Shown: positions 24,369 through 32,375, numbered from the stretch's first letter. The stretch: 39,912 bases of DNA from Actinomycetes bacterium (GCA_023264975.1 JAHFUS010000038.1:1-39912); one strand, 5' to 3'. Program-made: numbers and translations. Notes: a model not told the origin generated them from the sequence alone.

Positions 24369-25306
24369 TGAGCCGACTGACCGGCGTCGACCCGGCGACC
24401 GGTGCCCCCACCACCCTGCCGGCGCCTCCCGCCGGCGAGGGCCTCCTCCTCGTCGCCCACGGGTCGAGGAGCGCGGCGGGGGTGGCCGAGGCCCTGGCGC
24501 TGGGCGACGCCGTCGCCGCCGCCCGCCCCGAGTTCGCCGTCGCCCTCGGCTTCCTGGAGCTGGCCGACCCCCCCGCCGGCGCCGTCCTGGACCGGCTCGT
24601 CGCCGAGGGGTGCCGCCGCGTCACCGTGCAGCCGCTCATGCTCTTCGCCGCCGGCCACGGCAAGAGCGACGTGCCGGCGCTGGTGCTCGAGGCCAGGGAG
24701 CGGGACCCCCACGTCGAGTTCGTCTTCGGCTCGCCCCTCGGCGTCGTCCCCGAGCTCCTCGCCGCCGCCGCCGCCGACCTCGAGGCGGCCGGCGCCTCCG
24801 GGCTCCCCCTGGTCGTCGTCGCCCGCGGCACATCGGACCCTGATGCGAACGCCGAGGCGGTCAAGGCGGCCCGCCTGCTGGCCGAGTGGACGGGGTCGAC
24901 GTGGGTCGACGTGGGCTTCACCGGTGTGACGTGGCCGGCGGTGCCCGAGGTGCTCGACCGGGCGGCGCGCCTCGGCCACGCCCGCGTCGGGCTGTTCTTC
25001 TGGTTCCTCGCCACCGGGAAGCTCGTCGAGCGCGTCCGCCGGCAGGTCGTCGCCTTCGAGGACGGCACGGGCGTCGAGGTGGTCGACGCCGGCTACTTCG
25101 GCCCCGACCCCCGGTTGGTCCCCGTGGTGCTCCAGCGCCGGCACGAGGCCGTGGCCGGCCTGCACCGCGTCAACTGCGACACGTGCTCGTACCGGGCCGA
25201 GTGGCCGGGCCTGGCCGACCGCGCCGGCCAGCCGCGCGGGGTGGGCCACTCGGCCCTGGCCGCCGCCCACCGCCACGGCCACGGCCACGGCCACCCCCAC
25301 GGTTGA
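24368..25306 (+). CDS. cbiX: Sirohydrochlorin cobaltochelatase, CbiX long form
   Basis: This 312-residue class II chelatase inserts Co2+ early, as in the anaerobic pathway. The N-terminal repeat begins LLLVAHGSRSAAGVAEAL (metal-ligand His in AHGSR) with VTVQPLMLFAAGHGKSDVPALV (second His in AGHGKSD). The C-terminal repeat, LPLVVVARGTSDPDANAEAVKAARLL through LGHARVGLFFWFLATGKLVERV, has lost the ligand His residues, as usual for the long form. The extreme C-terminus has VNCDTCSYR and the His-rich tail HRHGHGHGHPHG, perhaps a metal-holding segment. A GTG at 24362 is an alternative start. The ATG overlaps the cobH stop by one base. Confidence 0.9.
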   Translation: MSRLTGVDPATGAPTTLPAPPAGEGLLLVAHGSRSAAGVAEALALGDAVAAARPEFAVALGFLELADPPAGAVLDRLVAEGCRRVTVQPLMLFAAGHGKSDVPALVLEARERDPHVEFVFGSPLGVVPELLAAAAADLEAAGASGLPLVVVARGTSDPDANAEAVKAARLLAEWTGSTWVDVGFTGVTWPAVPEVLDRAARLGHARVGLFFWFLATGKLVERVRRQVVAFEDGTGVEVVDAGYFGPDPRLVPVVLQRRHEAVAGLHRVNCDTCSYRAEWPGLADRAGQPRGVGHSALAAAHRHGHGHGHPHG

Positions 25307-25316
25307 GCACGCTGCG

Positions 25317-26723
25317 GTGACCGCGCTCGGGCCCCGTGTCGTGATCGCCGGCGTGTCGTCGGGGGTGGGCAAGACCACGGTCGCCACCGGGCTGCTGGCC
25401 GCCCTCGCCGCCCGGGGCACCAGCGTGGCCGCGGCCAAGGTCGGCCCCGACTTCATCGACCCCGGCTACCACGCCCTGGCCTGCGGACGCCCCGGCCGCA
25501 ACGTCGACCCGTGGCTGTGCGGGCCCGCCGCCGTCGGGCCACTGGCCGCCGTGCCGGCCGGGGGGCCGACCTGCTCGTCGTCGAGGGCGTGATGGGCCTC
25601 TACGACGGCGCGGCCGACGGCACGCCGTCGTCGACCGCCGACGTGGCGGCCGCCCTCGCCGCTCCCGTGGTGCTGGTCGTCGACGCCTCGGCCATGAGCG
25701 CCTCGGTGGCGGCTGTGGTCCGCGGCTACCGCGACCACGACGAGCGGCTGCGGCTGGCGGGCGTGGTGCTGAACCGTGTCGGGTCCGCCGGCCACGAGCA
25801 GCTCCTGCGCGACGCCCTCGACGAGCTGGGGATGGCCGTCCTCGGCTGCCTGCGGCGCGACGACGCCCTCGCCTGGCGCGACCGCCACCTCGGCCTCGTC
25901 CCCGTCGCCGAGGACCCGTCGGCTGTGCGGGCGTCGCTCGGGCGGCTGGCCGCCCGCGTCGCCGCCGGCTGCGACCTCGACGCCCTCGTGGCCGTGGCCC
26001 GGAGCGCGCCGGCGCTGCCCGTCGGCGACGTCGCCCTCCCCGACCGGGTTGGCCGCTGCCGCATCGCGGTGGCCGCCGGGCCGGCCTTCACCTTTGCCTA
26101 CCGCGACAACCTCGACGCCCTCGAAGCGGCCGGCGCCGAGCTCGTCCCCTTCGACCCCCTCGCCGATACGGCGCTGCCGGAGGGGACCGACGGGCTCATC
26201 GCCGGCGGCGGCTTCCCGGAGGTGTTCGGCGAGGCCCTCGCCGCCAACGCGCCGCTGCTCGCCCGGACGCGGGCGGCGGTGGCGGCCGGGCTGCCAACGT
26301 GGGCCGAGTGCGGCGGAGTGCTGGGGCTGGCCGACCGGCTCGACGGGCGGCCGATGGTCGGCGCCGTTCCCACCGAGGGGGACCCTCGGCGCCCGCATCG
26401 TGCTCGGCTACCGCCGGGCCGAGCTGCGCTGCGACACGCCGGTCGGGCCGGCCGGCACCGTGCTGCGGGGCCACGAGTTCCACTACTCCACCTGCGCGCC
26501 GGCGGGCGCCGCCGTGCGGCTCACCAGCCGGTTCGGCGAGCGGGAGGACGGCTTCGCCACCCCCCGGCTGCTCGCCACCTACCTGCACCACCACGCCGGC
26601 GGCGACCCGTCACCGGTGGCCGCCTTCGTGCGGACCTGCGTCGGGGCGAAGGCGGCCGCCGGCCCGCACGCCGGTCCCGGGGTGGCGACCCCGACGGCCG
26701 GCCCCGCCCCCGGGGTCTTTTGA
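25317..26723 (+). pseudogene. cobB: Cobyrinate/hydrogenobyrinate a,c-diamide synthase (CobB/CbiA) with two homopolymer frameshifts
   Basis: The reconstructed enzyme of about 468 residues amidates the a and c side chains using glutamine. Frame 1 has PRVVIAGVSSGVGKTTVATGLLAAL (P-loop) and KVGPDFIDPGYHALACGRPGRNVDPWLC. It ends after a run of six G (25560-25565), where frame 2 begins GADLLVVEGVMGLYDGAADGTPSSTADVAA and runs to GLPTWAECGGVLGLADRL (class I amidotransferase nucleophile Cys in AECGG). Near a run of five G (26377-26381) frame 3 takes over with ARIVLGYRRAELRCDTPVGPAGTVLRGHEFHYSTC and LATYLHHHAGGDP. Both breaks sit in G-runs, so indel errors are a serious alternative to decay. Confidence 0.85.
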
Positions 26724-26790
26724 GCTCCTCGCGCCGCTCCGCCCGGGCGCCCGCTACCCGGCCTCTCCGGTGCCGGTCCGCCACCACATA

Positions 26791-26806
26791 GGACGCTCCA
26801 GCGTCC
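26791..26806. terminator. Short perfect hairpin after cobB
   Basis: GGACGCT and AGCGTCC flank a two-base centre between the convergent cobB and bluB genes. There is no T-tract; it is a candidate terminator only. Confidence 0.4.
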
Positions 26807-26839
26807 CGGGCCGGCGCTCGGCGGGGCCTGCCGTCCTGG

Positions 26840-26859
26840 TGCCCGATGCCGGTCGGGCA
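26840..26859. terminator. Hairpin just after the bluB stop
   Basis: TGCCCGA (26840-26846) pairs with TCGGGCA (26853-26859) across a six-base loop. It lies 7 bp beyond the bluB stop on the minus strand, a typical terminator position. Confidence 0.5.
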
Positions 26860-26866
26860 CGTCATG

Positions 26867-27547
26867 TCACCCGGCGCCGGAGATGTGCCCGGAGACCAGC
26901 GGACAGGGACGGCCCCAGCGGTTGTGGTGAACGACGTCCGACAGTGCCCGGCGGGAACGCCACCCGTGGCGCTCCAGGTCGGGGACGCGCTCGAGCGCCG
27001 AAACCGGCCCCACGCACAGCCACGCCACCGGCCGCAGGGCTTCGGGGATGCCGAGCAGCCGCCGGACGAACTCCTCCCGGTAGAACGAGACCCAACCGAC
27101 TCCCCAGTTCTGTGCGGTGGCCGCCAGCCACAGGTTCTCGATGGCCAGGCACACCGAGTACAGGCCGGCGTCGTCGATGCTGTGACGCCCGAGGACCCCT
27201 GGCGCCCCCCGGTCGCGGTCGTAGGTGACGACCAGCGAGAGGCTCGACTCTCGTACCCCGTCGATGCTGATCGAGGCGAACAGGTCCGCCCGGGCCGGCT
27301 CGAGGGTGGCAGCGAAGTCGTGCCGTTCCTCCTGGACGTGGTGCCAGAACGCCAGCTTGACGGCCGGATCGTCGATCACCACGAAGTCCCACGGCTGGCT
27401 CAACCCCACGCTGGGTGCGGCATGGGCGGCAGCCAGCACCCGCTCCAGAACCTCGGGCCGGACCGCCTCGCCGGTGAACTGGTCCCGGACGTCACGACGA
27501 CGGTGGATGGTCTCGTACAGACCGGCGACGTGTTCGTGGTCGTGCAT
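26867..27547 (-). CDS. bluB: 5,6-dimethylbenzimidazole synthase (BluB)
   Basis: This 226-residue flavin enzyme uses O2 to break down FMNH2 into the lower ligand of B12. It has the BluB nitroreductase fold: LYETIHRRRDVRDQFTGEAVRPEVLERVLAAAHAAPSVGLSQPWDFVVIDDPAVK at about 10-64, where APSVGLSQPW is characteristic, and AIENLWLAATAQNWGVGWVSFYREEFVRRLLGIPEALRPVAWLCVGPVS at about 134-182. GGGAG precedes the ATG; an upstream in-frame start at 27586 is less likely. It lies 35 bp behind cobC on the same strand. Its oxygen dependence fits the presence of CobF-type enzymes in the cluster. Confidence 0.93.
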   Translation of the reverse strand: MHDHEHVAGLYETIHRRRDVRDQFTGEAVRPEVLERVLAAAHAAPSVGLSQPWDFVVIDDPAVKLAFWHHVQEERHDFAATLEPARADLFASISIDGVRESSLSLVVTYDRDRGAPGVLGRHSIDDAGLYSVCLAIENLWLAATAQNWGVGWVSFYREEFVRRLLGIPEALRPVAWLCVGPVSALERVPDLERHGWRSRRALSDVVHHNRWGRPCPLVSGHISGAG

Positions 27548-27582
27548 GGGCAGGCTCCCGCTGTCGGGTGGACACTCCCCGG

Positions 27583-28698
27583 TCACCGTGGCGGGCCCGT
27601 GCCGATTCCCACCGGCTTCCCAGATTCTCCCCGACCATCACGCCGGGGCACCTCGCTGTTGTTGCCGGCGCCGAAGCTAGCCGCCGGCGATCCGCCGTGT
27701 TCAGGGAGACCCCCTCGAGTCGGCGGTGGCGCGGCGGCCAGGCGGTCGAGCCCGCCGCCTCCGGGTTCAGAGACGAGGGCGGCGGCCAGGCGGTCGAGCC
27801 CGGCCTCGTCGGGGACGGCAATGCGGGCCCGGCCGGCCAGGCCGAACGAGGCGCAGTCGCGGACCACGATCCCGCGCCGGGCCAGCGTCTCGCGCAGCCC
27901 GGGCGCGCCGACGAGGACCCAGCAGGCGTCCGACGGCGCCGGGTCCAGGCCGTGGGCCCGGAGCACCTCCACCAGCCGGCACCGGAGCCCGGCGATGCCC
28001 GCCGACCACGCCGGGAGGTCGACCATGTCCAACAGCTCCGGCAGGGCCTCGGCCACCAGGCCGTTCGCCGACCACAGGGGTTGGCGCCGGCGCACGGCAC
28101 CGAGATCGCTGGCGCTCGGGGCGAGCACGTAGCCCGCCCGCAGCCCCGGGCAGGCGAGCAGCTTGGTGAGCGACCCGACCACCCATGCCCCGGCGTCGCC
28201 GTCCCCCCGCGTCCAGGTGCCGGTGGCCAGCGGCCAGAACGCCTCGTCCCACACGCCGGCGGCGGCGTCGGGCGGCGCCAGCAGGCCGCTCGGGTTGTTG
28301 GGGTTCGACCGCCACCGCGGCCCGCCCCCGCGAGGCAGCAGCGAGAACTCGGGCTCATCGACGTGGCCGCCGATCTCCGCCGCCACCAGGGCGATGGCCT
28401 CGCTCCCCCCGTTGGTGAGCAGGACCCGGTCCGGGTCGACGCCGAGCCGGGCGGCCAGGGCGGCGGTGGCGGCGATGGGATCGGGATAGCGACCGAGGGC
28501 GTCGAGGTGGCGTGCGACGACGGCGGCGACGTCGGGGGCGAAGGGGTTCATGCTGGCCGACAGGTCGAGCACCTCCGACACGTCGAGGCCGAGGGCGGCC
28601 GCCACCCGGGCGCCGTCGCCGCCGTGGGGCCCGGCGGCCGGGACGGGCTGGACCTGCCGATGGCCGGACACGTGGTCCCCGCCGGCGCCGCCTTTCAT
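27583..28698 (-). CDS. cobC: L-threonine-O-3-phosphate decarboxylase / CobC-type PLP aminotransferase-fold enzyme
   Basis: This 371-residue PLP enzyme makes aminopropanol phosphate for the nucleotide loop. The motifs are VLDLSASMNPFAPDVAAVVARHLDALGRYPDP at about 44-75, VLLTNGGSEAIALVAAEIGG near 90, NPNNPSGLLAPP near 135, VVGSLTKLLACPGLRAGYVLAP at about 175-196 (Schiff-base Lys in SLTKLLACPGLRAGY), and RGIVVRDCASFG near 278. The C-terminal about 50 residues are low complexity and include a duplicated GLDRLAAA block caused by a 24-bp direct repeat. The ATG at 28698 has no obvious Shine-Dalgarno; a palindromic CGTGGT-ACCACG element lies at 28719-28734. Confidence 0.88.
   Translation of the reverse strand: MKGGAGGDHVSGHRQVQPVPAAGPHGGDGARVAAALGLDVSEVLDLSASMNPFAPDVAAVVARHLDALGRYPDPIAATAALAARLGVDPDRVLLTNGGSEAIALVAAEIGGHVDEPEFSLLPRGGGPRWRSNPNNPSGLLAPPDAAAGVWDEAFWPLATGTWTRGDGDAGAWVVGSLTKLLACPGLRAGYVLAPSASDLGAVRRRQPLWSANGLVAEALPELLDMVDLPAWSAGIAGLRCRLVEVLRAHGLDPAPSDACWVLVGAPGLRETLARRGIVVRDCASFGLAGRARIAVPDEAGLDRLAAALVSEPGGGGLDRLAAAPPPTRGGLPEHGGSPAASFGAGNNSEVPRRDGRGESGKPVGIGTGPPR
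27731..27802. repeat. 24-bp perfect direct repeat within the 3' end of cobC
   Basis: Positions 27731-27754 and 27779-27802 are identical and 48 bp apart (16 codons). They repeat the reading GLDRLAAA in frame, and so lengthen the CobC C-terminus. Confidence 0.8.
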
Positions 28699-28809
28699 CG
28701 CCGTAACCAACGTGTCTGCGTGGTCATCACCACGTTACCGGTCGCGCCGTCCCGGACCGTTCGCGGTCACAGCGACGGGAGCCGCCAGTAACGAAGACGC
28801 CGAGCTGCT

Positions 28810-29334
28810 TCAGGTCGGGTCCGTGAGGGCGGCGACGTCGATCCGAACCGCCACCGGCTCGGTGGTCTCGACCACCGGCCCCTCGGCCGCCACCCGGTAG
28901 GCCTCTCCGTCGAGGACGTGACACACGGCCAGGCCGGCTCGCGGGTCGACCAGCCAGTAATGGCCGATGCCGGCGGCGGCGTAGACCCCGAGCTTGGTCA
29001 CGCGGTCGTTGACGGTCGAGCCGGGCGAGACGATCTCGACGACCAGCGCCACAGGCAGCACCAGGCGCTTGCCGGTCCGGCCCCGCTCCACCACCACCAG
29101 GTCCGGTTGCACCCGTTGACCGTCGGGCAGGTCGACGTCGATCGGGGCGTTGAAGACCTCCATGCCCGGCCACGCCGCCTCCAGGAGGGACTGGAGGCGC
29201 CGGGACACCCGCTGGTGGCCCACCTCCGGGGCGGGAGTCATCACGATGGCGCCCCCGATCAGCTCGTAGCGGCGCCCGTCGTCGGGCATCGCCTCGAGAT
29301 CCTCCACGGTGAGCCCGGTGTCGGTGTCGGTCAC
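28810..29334 (-). CDS. Uma2-family (DUF820) restriction-endonuclease-fold protein
   Basis: This 174-residue protein starts MTDTDTGLTVEDLEAMPDDGRRYELIGGAIVMTPAP, the typical Uma2 opening (RYELIGG). It has a PD-(D/E)xK-like core: VQPDLVVVERGR near 75 (the Asp of PDLVVV), LVLPVALVVEIVSPGSTVNDRVTKLGVYAAAGIGHYWLVDP at about 90-130 (EIVSPGS and the Lys in TKL), then a strand-rich tail. Uma2 proteins are abundant in cyanobacteria and actinobacteria, with no agreed cellular role. It lies 3 bp after a 64-codon gene, and the two form a probable operon driven by a leaderless promoter. Confidence 0.88.
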   Translation of the reverse strand: MTDTDTGLTVEDLEAMPDDGRRYELIGGAIVMTPAPEVGHQRVSRRLQSLLEAAWPGMEVFNAPIDVDLPDGQRVQPDLVVVERGRTGKRLVLPVALVVEIVSPGSTVNDRVTKLGVYAAAGIGHYWLVDPRAGLAVCHVLDGEAYRVAAEGPVVETTEPVAVRIDVAALTDPT

Positions 29335-29337
29335 TGA

Positions 29338-29532
29338 TCACGCCCGCTCGGGCTCGGGGCCCCGACTCAGGTGGCGGAGGAAGGCGTCCCTGTCGTGGTG
29401 GGCAGGGATCGTCCCATCGGCAAAGCCCCGCAACGTTTTCTCGGCCAGGCGTACGGTGTGGTCCTCGCCCACCTCGCCTCTCCGGTCGTCCGGCGCACCG
29501 GATGGACCTGGCCCGTCGTGGCGTGACGTCAC
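29338..29532 (-). CDS. Small hypothetical protein upstream of Uma2
   Basis: This 64-residue frame from GTG 29532 ends 3 bp before the Uma2 start. Residues 1-25 are Gly/Pro/Asp-rich, and the C-terminal part TVRLAEKTLRGFADGTIPAHHDRDAFLRHLSRG looks like two amphipathic helices. I do not recognise the family. A -10 like TAGCCT (29539-29544) stands 6 bp before the GTG, which supports expression and a leaderless start. The tight link to Uma2 hints at a two-gene module, possibly antitoxin-like, but this is unproven. Confidence 0.55.
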   Translation of the reverse strand: MTSRHDGPGPSGAPDDRRGEVGEDHTVRLAEKTLRGFADGTIPAHHDRDAFLRHLSRGPEPERA

Positions 29533-29544
29533 ACCCTCAGGCTA
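29523..29544 (-). promoter_or_regulatory. Leaderless promoter and GTGACGTCAC palindrome of the Uma2 operon
   Basis: TAGCCT at 29539-29544 (minus strand) is followed after 6 bp by the GTG start at 29532. The 10-bp palindrome GTGACGTCAC (29523-29532) begins exactly at the start codon and could be an operator. Confidence 0.45.
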
Positions 29545-29641
29545 CCGCCGGCATGCCGGCGCGGGCGTCTGACGGCAGCGCCCGCGACGCGGGCAGGATG
29601 CCGGGAGGCCCACAATGTAGCGAGGGCCGCCTGGACGAAGG

Positions 29642-29666
29642 CCCGGGCCCGCCGGGCGGGCCCGGG
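29642..29666. terminator. GC-only hairpin terminator downstream of vapC
   Basis: An 11-bp perfect stem (CCCGGGCCCGC with GCGGGCCCGGG) closes a 3-base loop, 57 bp beyond the vapC stop on the minus strand. Confidence 0.65.
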
Positions 29667-29722
29667 GTGATGGTGGCCCGGCGGTGCTGACCGACGGTCA
29701 GGTGCGGTGATGGTTGGCTCAG

Positions 29723-30148
29723 TTACACCGATTCCCGAAGTAGCTCGACCTCGACGCCCAACAGCTCGTACACCGGTTGGGCCCGCCGGTCGAGGCTGAC
29801 CAACCGGGCACGGTGATGCGCCGCCGTGCCCGCAACCAGCCCGTCGTAGACGGCGCCACCTCCCACCCCGGCTTCCGACAGGCGTTCGAGCAGGAGCCGG
29901 TGGCCCGGCGCCGGCAAAGTGAGCCAGCTCCTATCGAAGCACGATCGCAGCAGTGCCCAGGCGTCGGAGGGCGAGATCCTCCTTCGCGCCGGGAGGCGGG
30001 TGAGCACCGAGAAGGTCTCGACCGCCACATGGGCGCCGATCCGCATCGCCCGCCCGCGCAAAGCCGCGCGCACGAGGTCGTGGCTCTCGTGCCACGACGC
30101 CATCAGCGGGACAGCAACGCTGGTGTCCACGCTGTCGACCGTCGTCAC
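29723..30148 (-). CDS. vapC: PIN-domain ribonuclease toxin (VapC)
   Basis: This 141-residue PIN protein has the acidic active-site set in order: VDTSVAVPLM with Asp near residue 8, AHVAVETFSVLTRLPARRRIS with Glu near 44, AVYDGLVAGTAAHHRARLVSLDRRA with Asp near 102 and Asp near 119. VapC toxins cut tRNA or rRNA. The GTG start at 30148 overlaps the vapB stop by 4 bp (GTGA), so the antitoxin comes first, as usual. A GC-rich hairpin follows. It is a complete module just before an IS element. Confidence 0.9.
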   Translation of the reverse strand: MTTVDSVDTSVAVPLMASWHESHDLVRAALRGRAMRIGAHVAVETFSVLTRLPARRRISPSDAWALLRSCFDRSWLTLPAPGHRLLLERLSEAGVGGGAVYDGLVAGTAAHHRARLVSLDRRAQPVYELLGVEVELLRESV

Positions 30149-30390
30149 CTCCGGGAGCGTTCGACGAGGTCCCGTACCTCGTCAGTGGTCAGCGGCGGCA
30201 CCGGGTCCTCAGTGACGGCGACGAGGGCTCCGTCGCGGTCTTCGATCCAGACCCGCTGCCCGACCGGGCGCAACTCGGCAACGCCATCGCGCTCGATGAT
30301 CTCCAGCGGTTGGCCAGCTGCAAGACCGAGGCTGTCGCGTATCGACTTTGGCACCACCACGCGTCCGGCACCGTCAATGGTAGTTCGCAT
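30145..30390 (-). CDS. vapB: AbrB/MazE-type antitoxin (VapB)
   Basis: This 81-residue protein begins MRTTIDGAGRVVVPKSIRDSLGLAAGQPLEIIERDGVAELRPV, the swapped-hairpin AbrB (SpoVT) DNA-binding domain with the signature GRVVVPKSIRDSLGL. Its C-terminal tail VPPLTTDEVRDLVERSRR would bind VapC. The ATG at 30390 follows a -10 like TAGCCT (30398-30403 on the minus strand) by 7 bp, so the mRNA is probably leaderless. The inverted repeat TGGTAG-GAGG-CTACCA directly upstream is the likely autoregulatory operator and overlaps the -10. Confidence 0.88.
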   Translation of the reverse strand: MRTTIDGAGRVVVPKSIRDSLGLAAGQPLEIIERDGVAELRPVGQRVWIEDRDGALVAVTEDPVPPLTTDEVRDLVERSRR

Positions 30391-30406
30391 TGGTAGGAGG
30401 CTACCA
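30391..30406. promoter_or_regulatory. vapBC operator and leaderless -10 region
   Basis: TGGTAG (30391-30396), GAGG, CTACCA (30401-30406) form a perfect inverted repeat touching the vapB ATG. On the minus strand it includes TAGCCT at -10 spacing. Confidence 0.6.
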
Positions 30407-30681
30407 TTGCCCGGTCGGCCGGAGGGCGAGTCCTGGAGCGAGACGTCCCGCAAGGCCGGCACCGGCCTGCGCCCTTTGTCGCCCCTACATCGGCGCGAAC
30501 CAGACGTCGCGTCGGGCTCGGCGAGGTAGTCGCGCCATCATTCATATCCTCCTGTCGTGGTTCCGGAGCCATCTCCGGATCCAATGAGGACGGTTCTACC
30601 ATTTCCATTTTTTCGATTCAACCAGCGACAGAGCCGGAGAACAGCCGAATAATAACTTGACGACTCGGGCTGCTCATGGCT

Positions 30682-31872
30682 TTAGCCCCACGCCTCAGCA
30701 CCGGCATAGGACGCCGGAGCCAACACCGGCGGCCGAACGGACACCGTGTAATTCCACTGACGTCGCGCCCGCTCCAAGAAGACGTCGTCGGAGGGGGAGG
30801 CGACCGAGGCGACTTTCCGGGGCGGACGCCCCTCGTCGAGCTCGGCCCGCTCCTGCACGTTGCCGGCGGTTCTGCTGCACAGCTCCACGATCGCCCGGTA
30901 GCTGACCGGCGCACGGTCGGGTCGAGCGTCCGTCACGAAGCTGAACAGCCGTTGCTCGATGTTCACCCAGCGGACCGTGCCCGGTGGGCAACGGCACACG
31001 GTGAGCTCCAGACCGGTCTCGACGGCCAGGCGGCTGAGCTCGATCCCCCACGGCCGGGTCCCGGCCGTGAAGGGGGACGACGGCACGATCATGAGCCGCG
31101 TGGCCTGGCTGCAGCGCGCGGAGCCCATCGTCTCCCACCAGCGCCTGACCGCTCGCACCGCCAGCGTCGCGGCAAGGTCGTCCTCGCCGACCCGTTCCCA
31201 ACCGTCGGCGCCGCTGAGGGCGTAGATGCCGCTCGACACCGTCGCCGCCAGCTTCGGCAAACCCCCCCCGGACGCCCCGTCGGCGGCCGCAGCAGCCACC
31301 TTCCTGGTCATGTCGACGACGACCACCGGCTCGCCTGCCTGGAGGCGCGAAGTGGCCTCGGCGGCGATGTGGTGGAACTGGCGGTGGGTTGACCCACTTC
31401 CGGCGTCCGGTCCCTTCAGCGCCGGCTGGAGCCGGTAGCCGCCCGCCTTGAGGGCCCGACCGACCGTGTCGGCGCTGAGGTGAAACCCTGCCCTGGCCAG
31501 CTCTTCTGCCAGCTTGGCGGTGGTCTTCTCCGTCCAGCGCAACGGCGCCGTCCGGCGCCCGTCCCCGTAGGGCTCGATGAGGGTGTCCAAGGCGGCAAGC
31601 AGCCCGGGCTGGAGGTCGATGACGGACTTGCGCCCCGCCCCCGGCGCCCGGACCCGGCCGGCGGGAAGAGAGCGGTGCCGGCCGTTGGCCAGCTCGGCGA
31701 TGCCACCGCTGATGGTGTTCCGGCTCATGCCGGTCGCCTGCGTCACGTGCAGTGCGCCGGCATCGCCGAGGAGCTGGGCGGTGGCTCCGGCGACAAGGCG
31801 CCGCTGCCGCTCGTCCAGGACCGGCAGAACCGCCTCGAAGAAGGACCTCAGCCCCTCCGGCGCCACCTCCAC
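30682..31872 (-). CDS. ISAzo13-family transposase, apparently catalytically degenerate
   Basis: This is about 396 residues from a GTG at 31872; the open frame extends to 32097 and the start is uncertain. Family blocks are LPVLDERQRRLVAGATAQLLG, HVTQATGMSRNTISGGIAEL (HTH), RKSVIDLQPGLLAALDTLIEPYGDGRRTAPLRWTEKTTAKLAEEL, VVVDMTRKV (first Asp) and AVRRWWETMGSARCSQATRLMIVPSSPFTAGTRPWGIELSRLA. Then come CRCPPGTVRWVNIEQRLFSF (Glu) and RRQWNYTV. Where active relatives have a D-G-G-G-S-N-type motif after the LLI strand, this protein has VPSSPF, so the second catalytic Asp is missing. I found no terminal inverted repeats. Possibly inactive or domesticated. Confidence 0.78.
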   Translation of the reverse strand: MEVAPEGLRSFFEAVLPVLDERQRRLVAGATAQLLGDAGALHVTQATGMSRNTISGGIAELANGRHRSLPAGRVRAPGAGRKSVIDLQPGLLAALDTLIEPYGDGRRTAPLRWTEKTTAKLAEELARAGFHLSADTVGRALKAGGYRLQPALKGPDAGSGSTHRQFHHIAAEATSRLQAGEPVVVVDMTRKVAAAAADGASGGGLPKLAATVSSGIYALSGADGWERVGEDDLAATLAVRAVRRWWETMGSARCSQATRLMIVPSSPFTAGTRPWGIELSRLAVETGLELTVCRCPPGTVRWVNIEQRLFSFVTDARPDRAPVSYRAIVELCSRTAGNVQERAELDEGRPPRKVASVASPSDDVFLERARRQWNYTVSVRPPVLAPASYAGAEAWG

Positions 31873-32375
31873 GATGCCCAACCCTCCAGCTCGATTCCCC
31901 GCACAGGCGTGCAGCCCCGCAGACCACCCGACTCGCCGGGCCACCCGCAGGACTGCGACGTGGCCCGACCTTCGAGTTCTCAGCACGGCAATCGTCAGTG
32001 CAGGCCCGCCGATGCGACCCGCGCTCGTTTCGCTGGGCAGTCTAAGGAGGCGTCGAACCCGTCCCAAGGGCTGTCTGCGGTCGAGGCGAGCTGGCAACCC
32101 CCCGATGGGGGGTGATCTGGCCGTCCTGGGGGGGGTTCACGGCCCGGGCCGGGGGGTCCCCACGTGGAAATAGCTGCGAAAAGACAACCCTTGTACCGGA
32201 CACATGTTGTCTGTAGGTTCACGGTCCGTTGGTTCACCCAGCCCCTGCTTGTGGGGCAAGCGCGGAAATGGGGAACGGGGGATGGCCAGTTTGCTTCATA
32301 ACTCGACCACCGGCGCGACCAGAGAGCCACCGACCACGGGCAGGCGGACTCGGTGTCAATGGTGAAGAACGCCTC
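31873..32375. other. Intergenic stretch between the transposase and the membrane-protein gene
   Basis: There is no convincing gene in about 500 bp, although the transposase frame stays open to 32097. It contains a CCCCCC-GAT-GGGGGG palindrome (32098-32112), several long G runs, and GACAAC/GTTGTC arms (32183-32188 and 32206-32211). The promoter of the downstream operon must lie here, but no hexamer pair stands out. Confidence 0.4.

Noticed and set aside
27548-28810. Cobalamin riboswitch upstream of bluB/cobC
   Set aside because: I looked for the B12-box and the conserved GGTGAAAATCCGG-like core on the minus strand here and around 19209-19238; neither is present.
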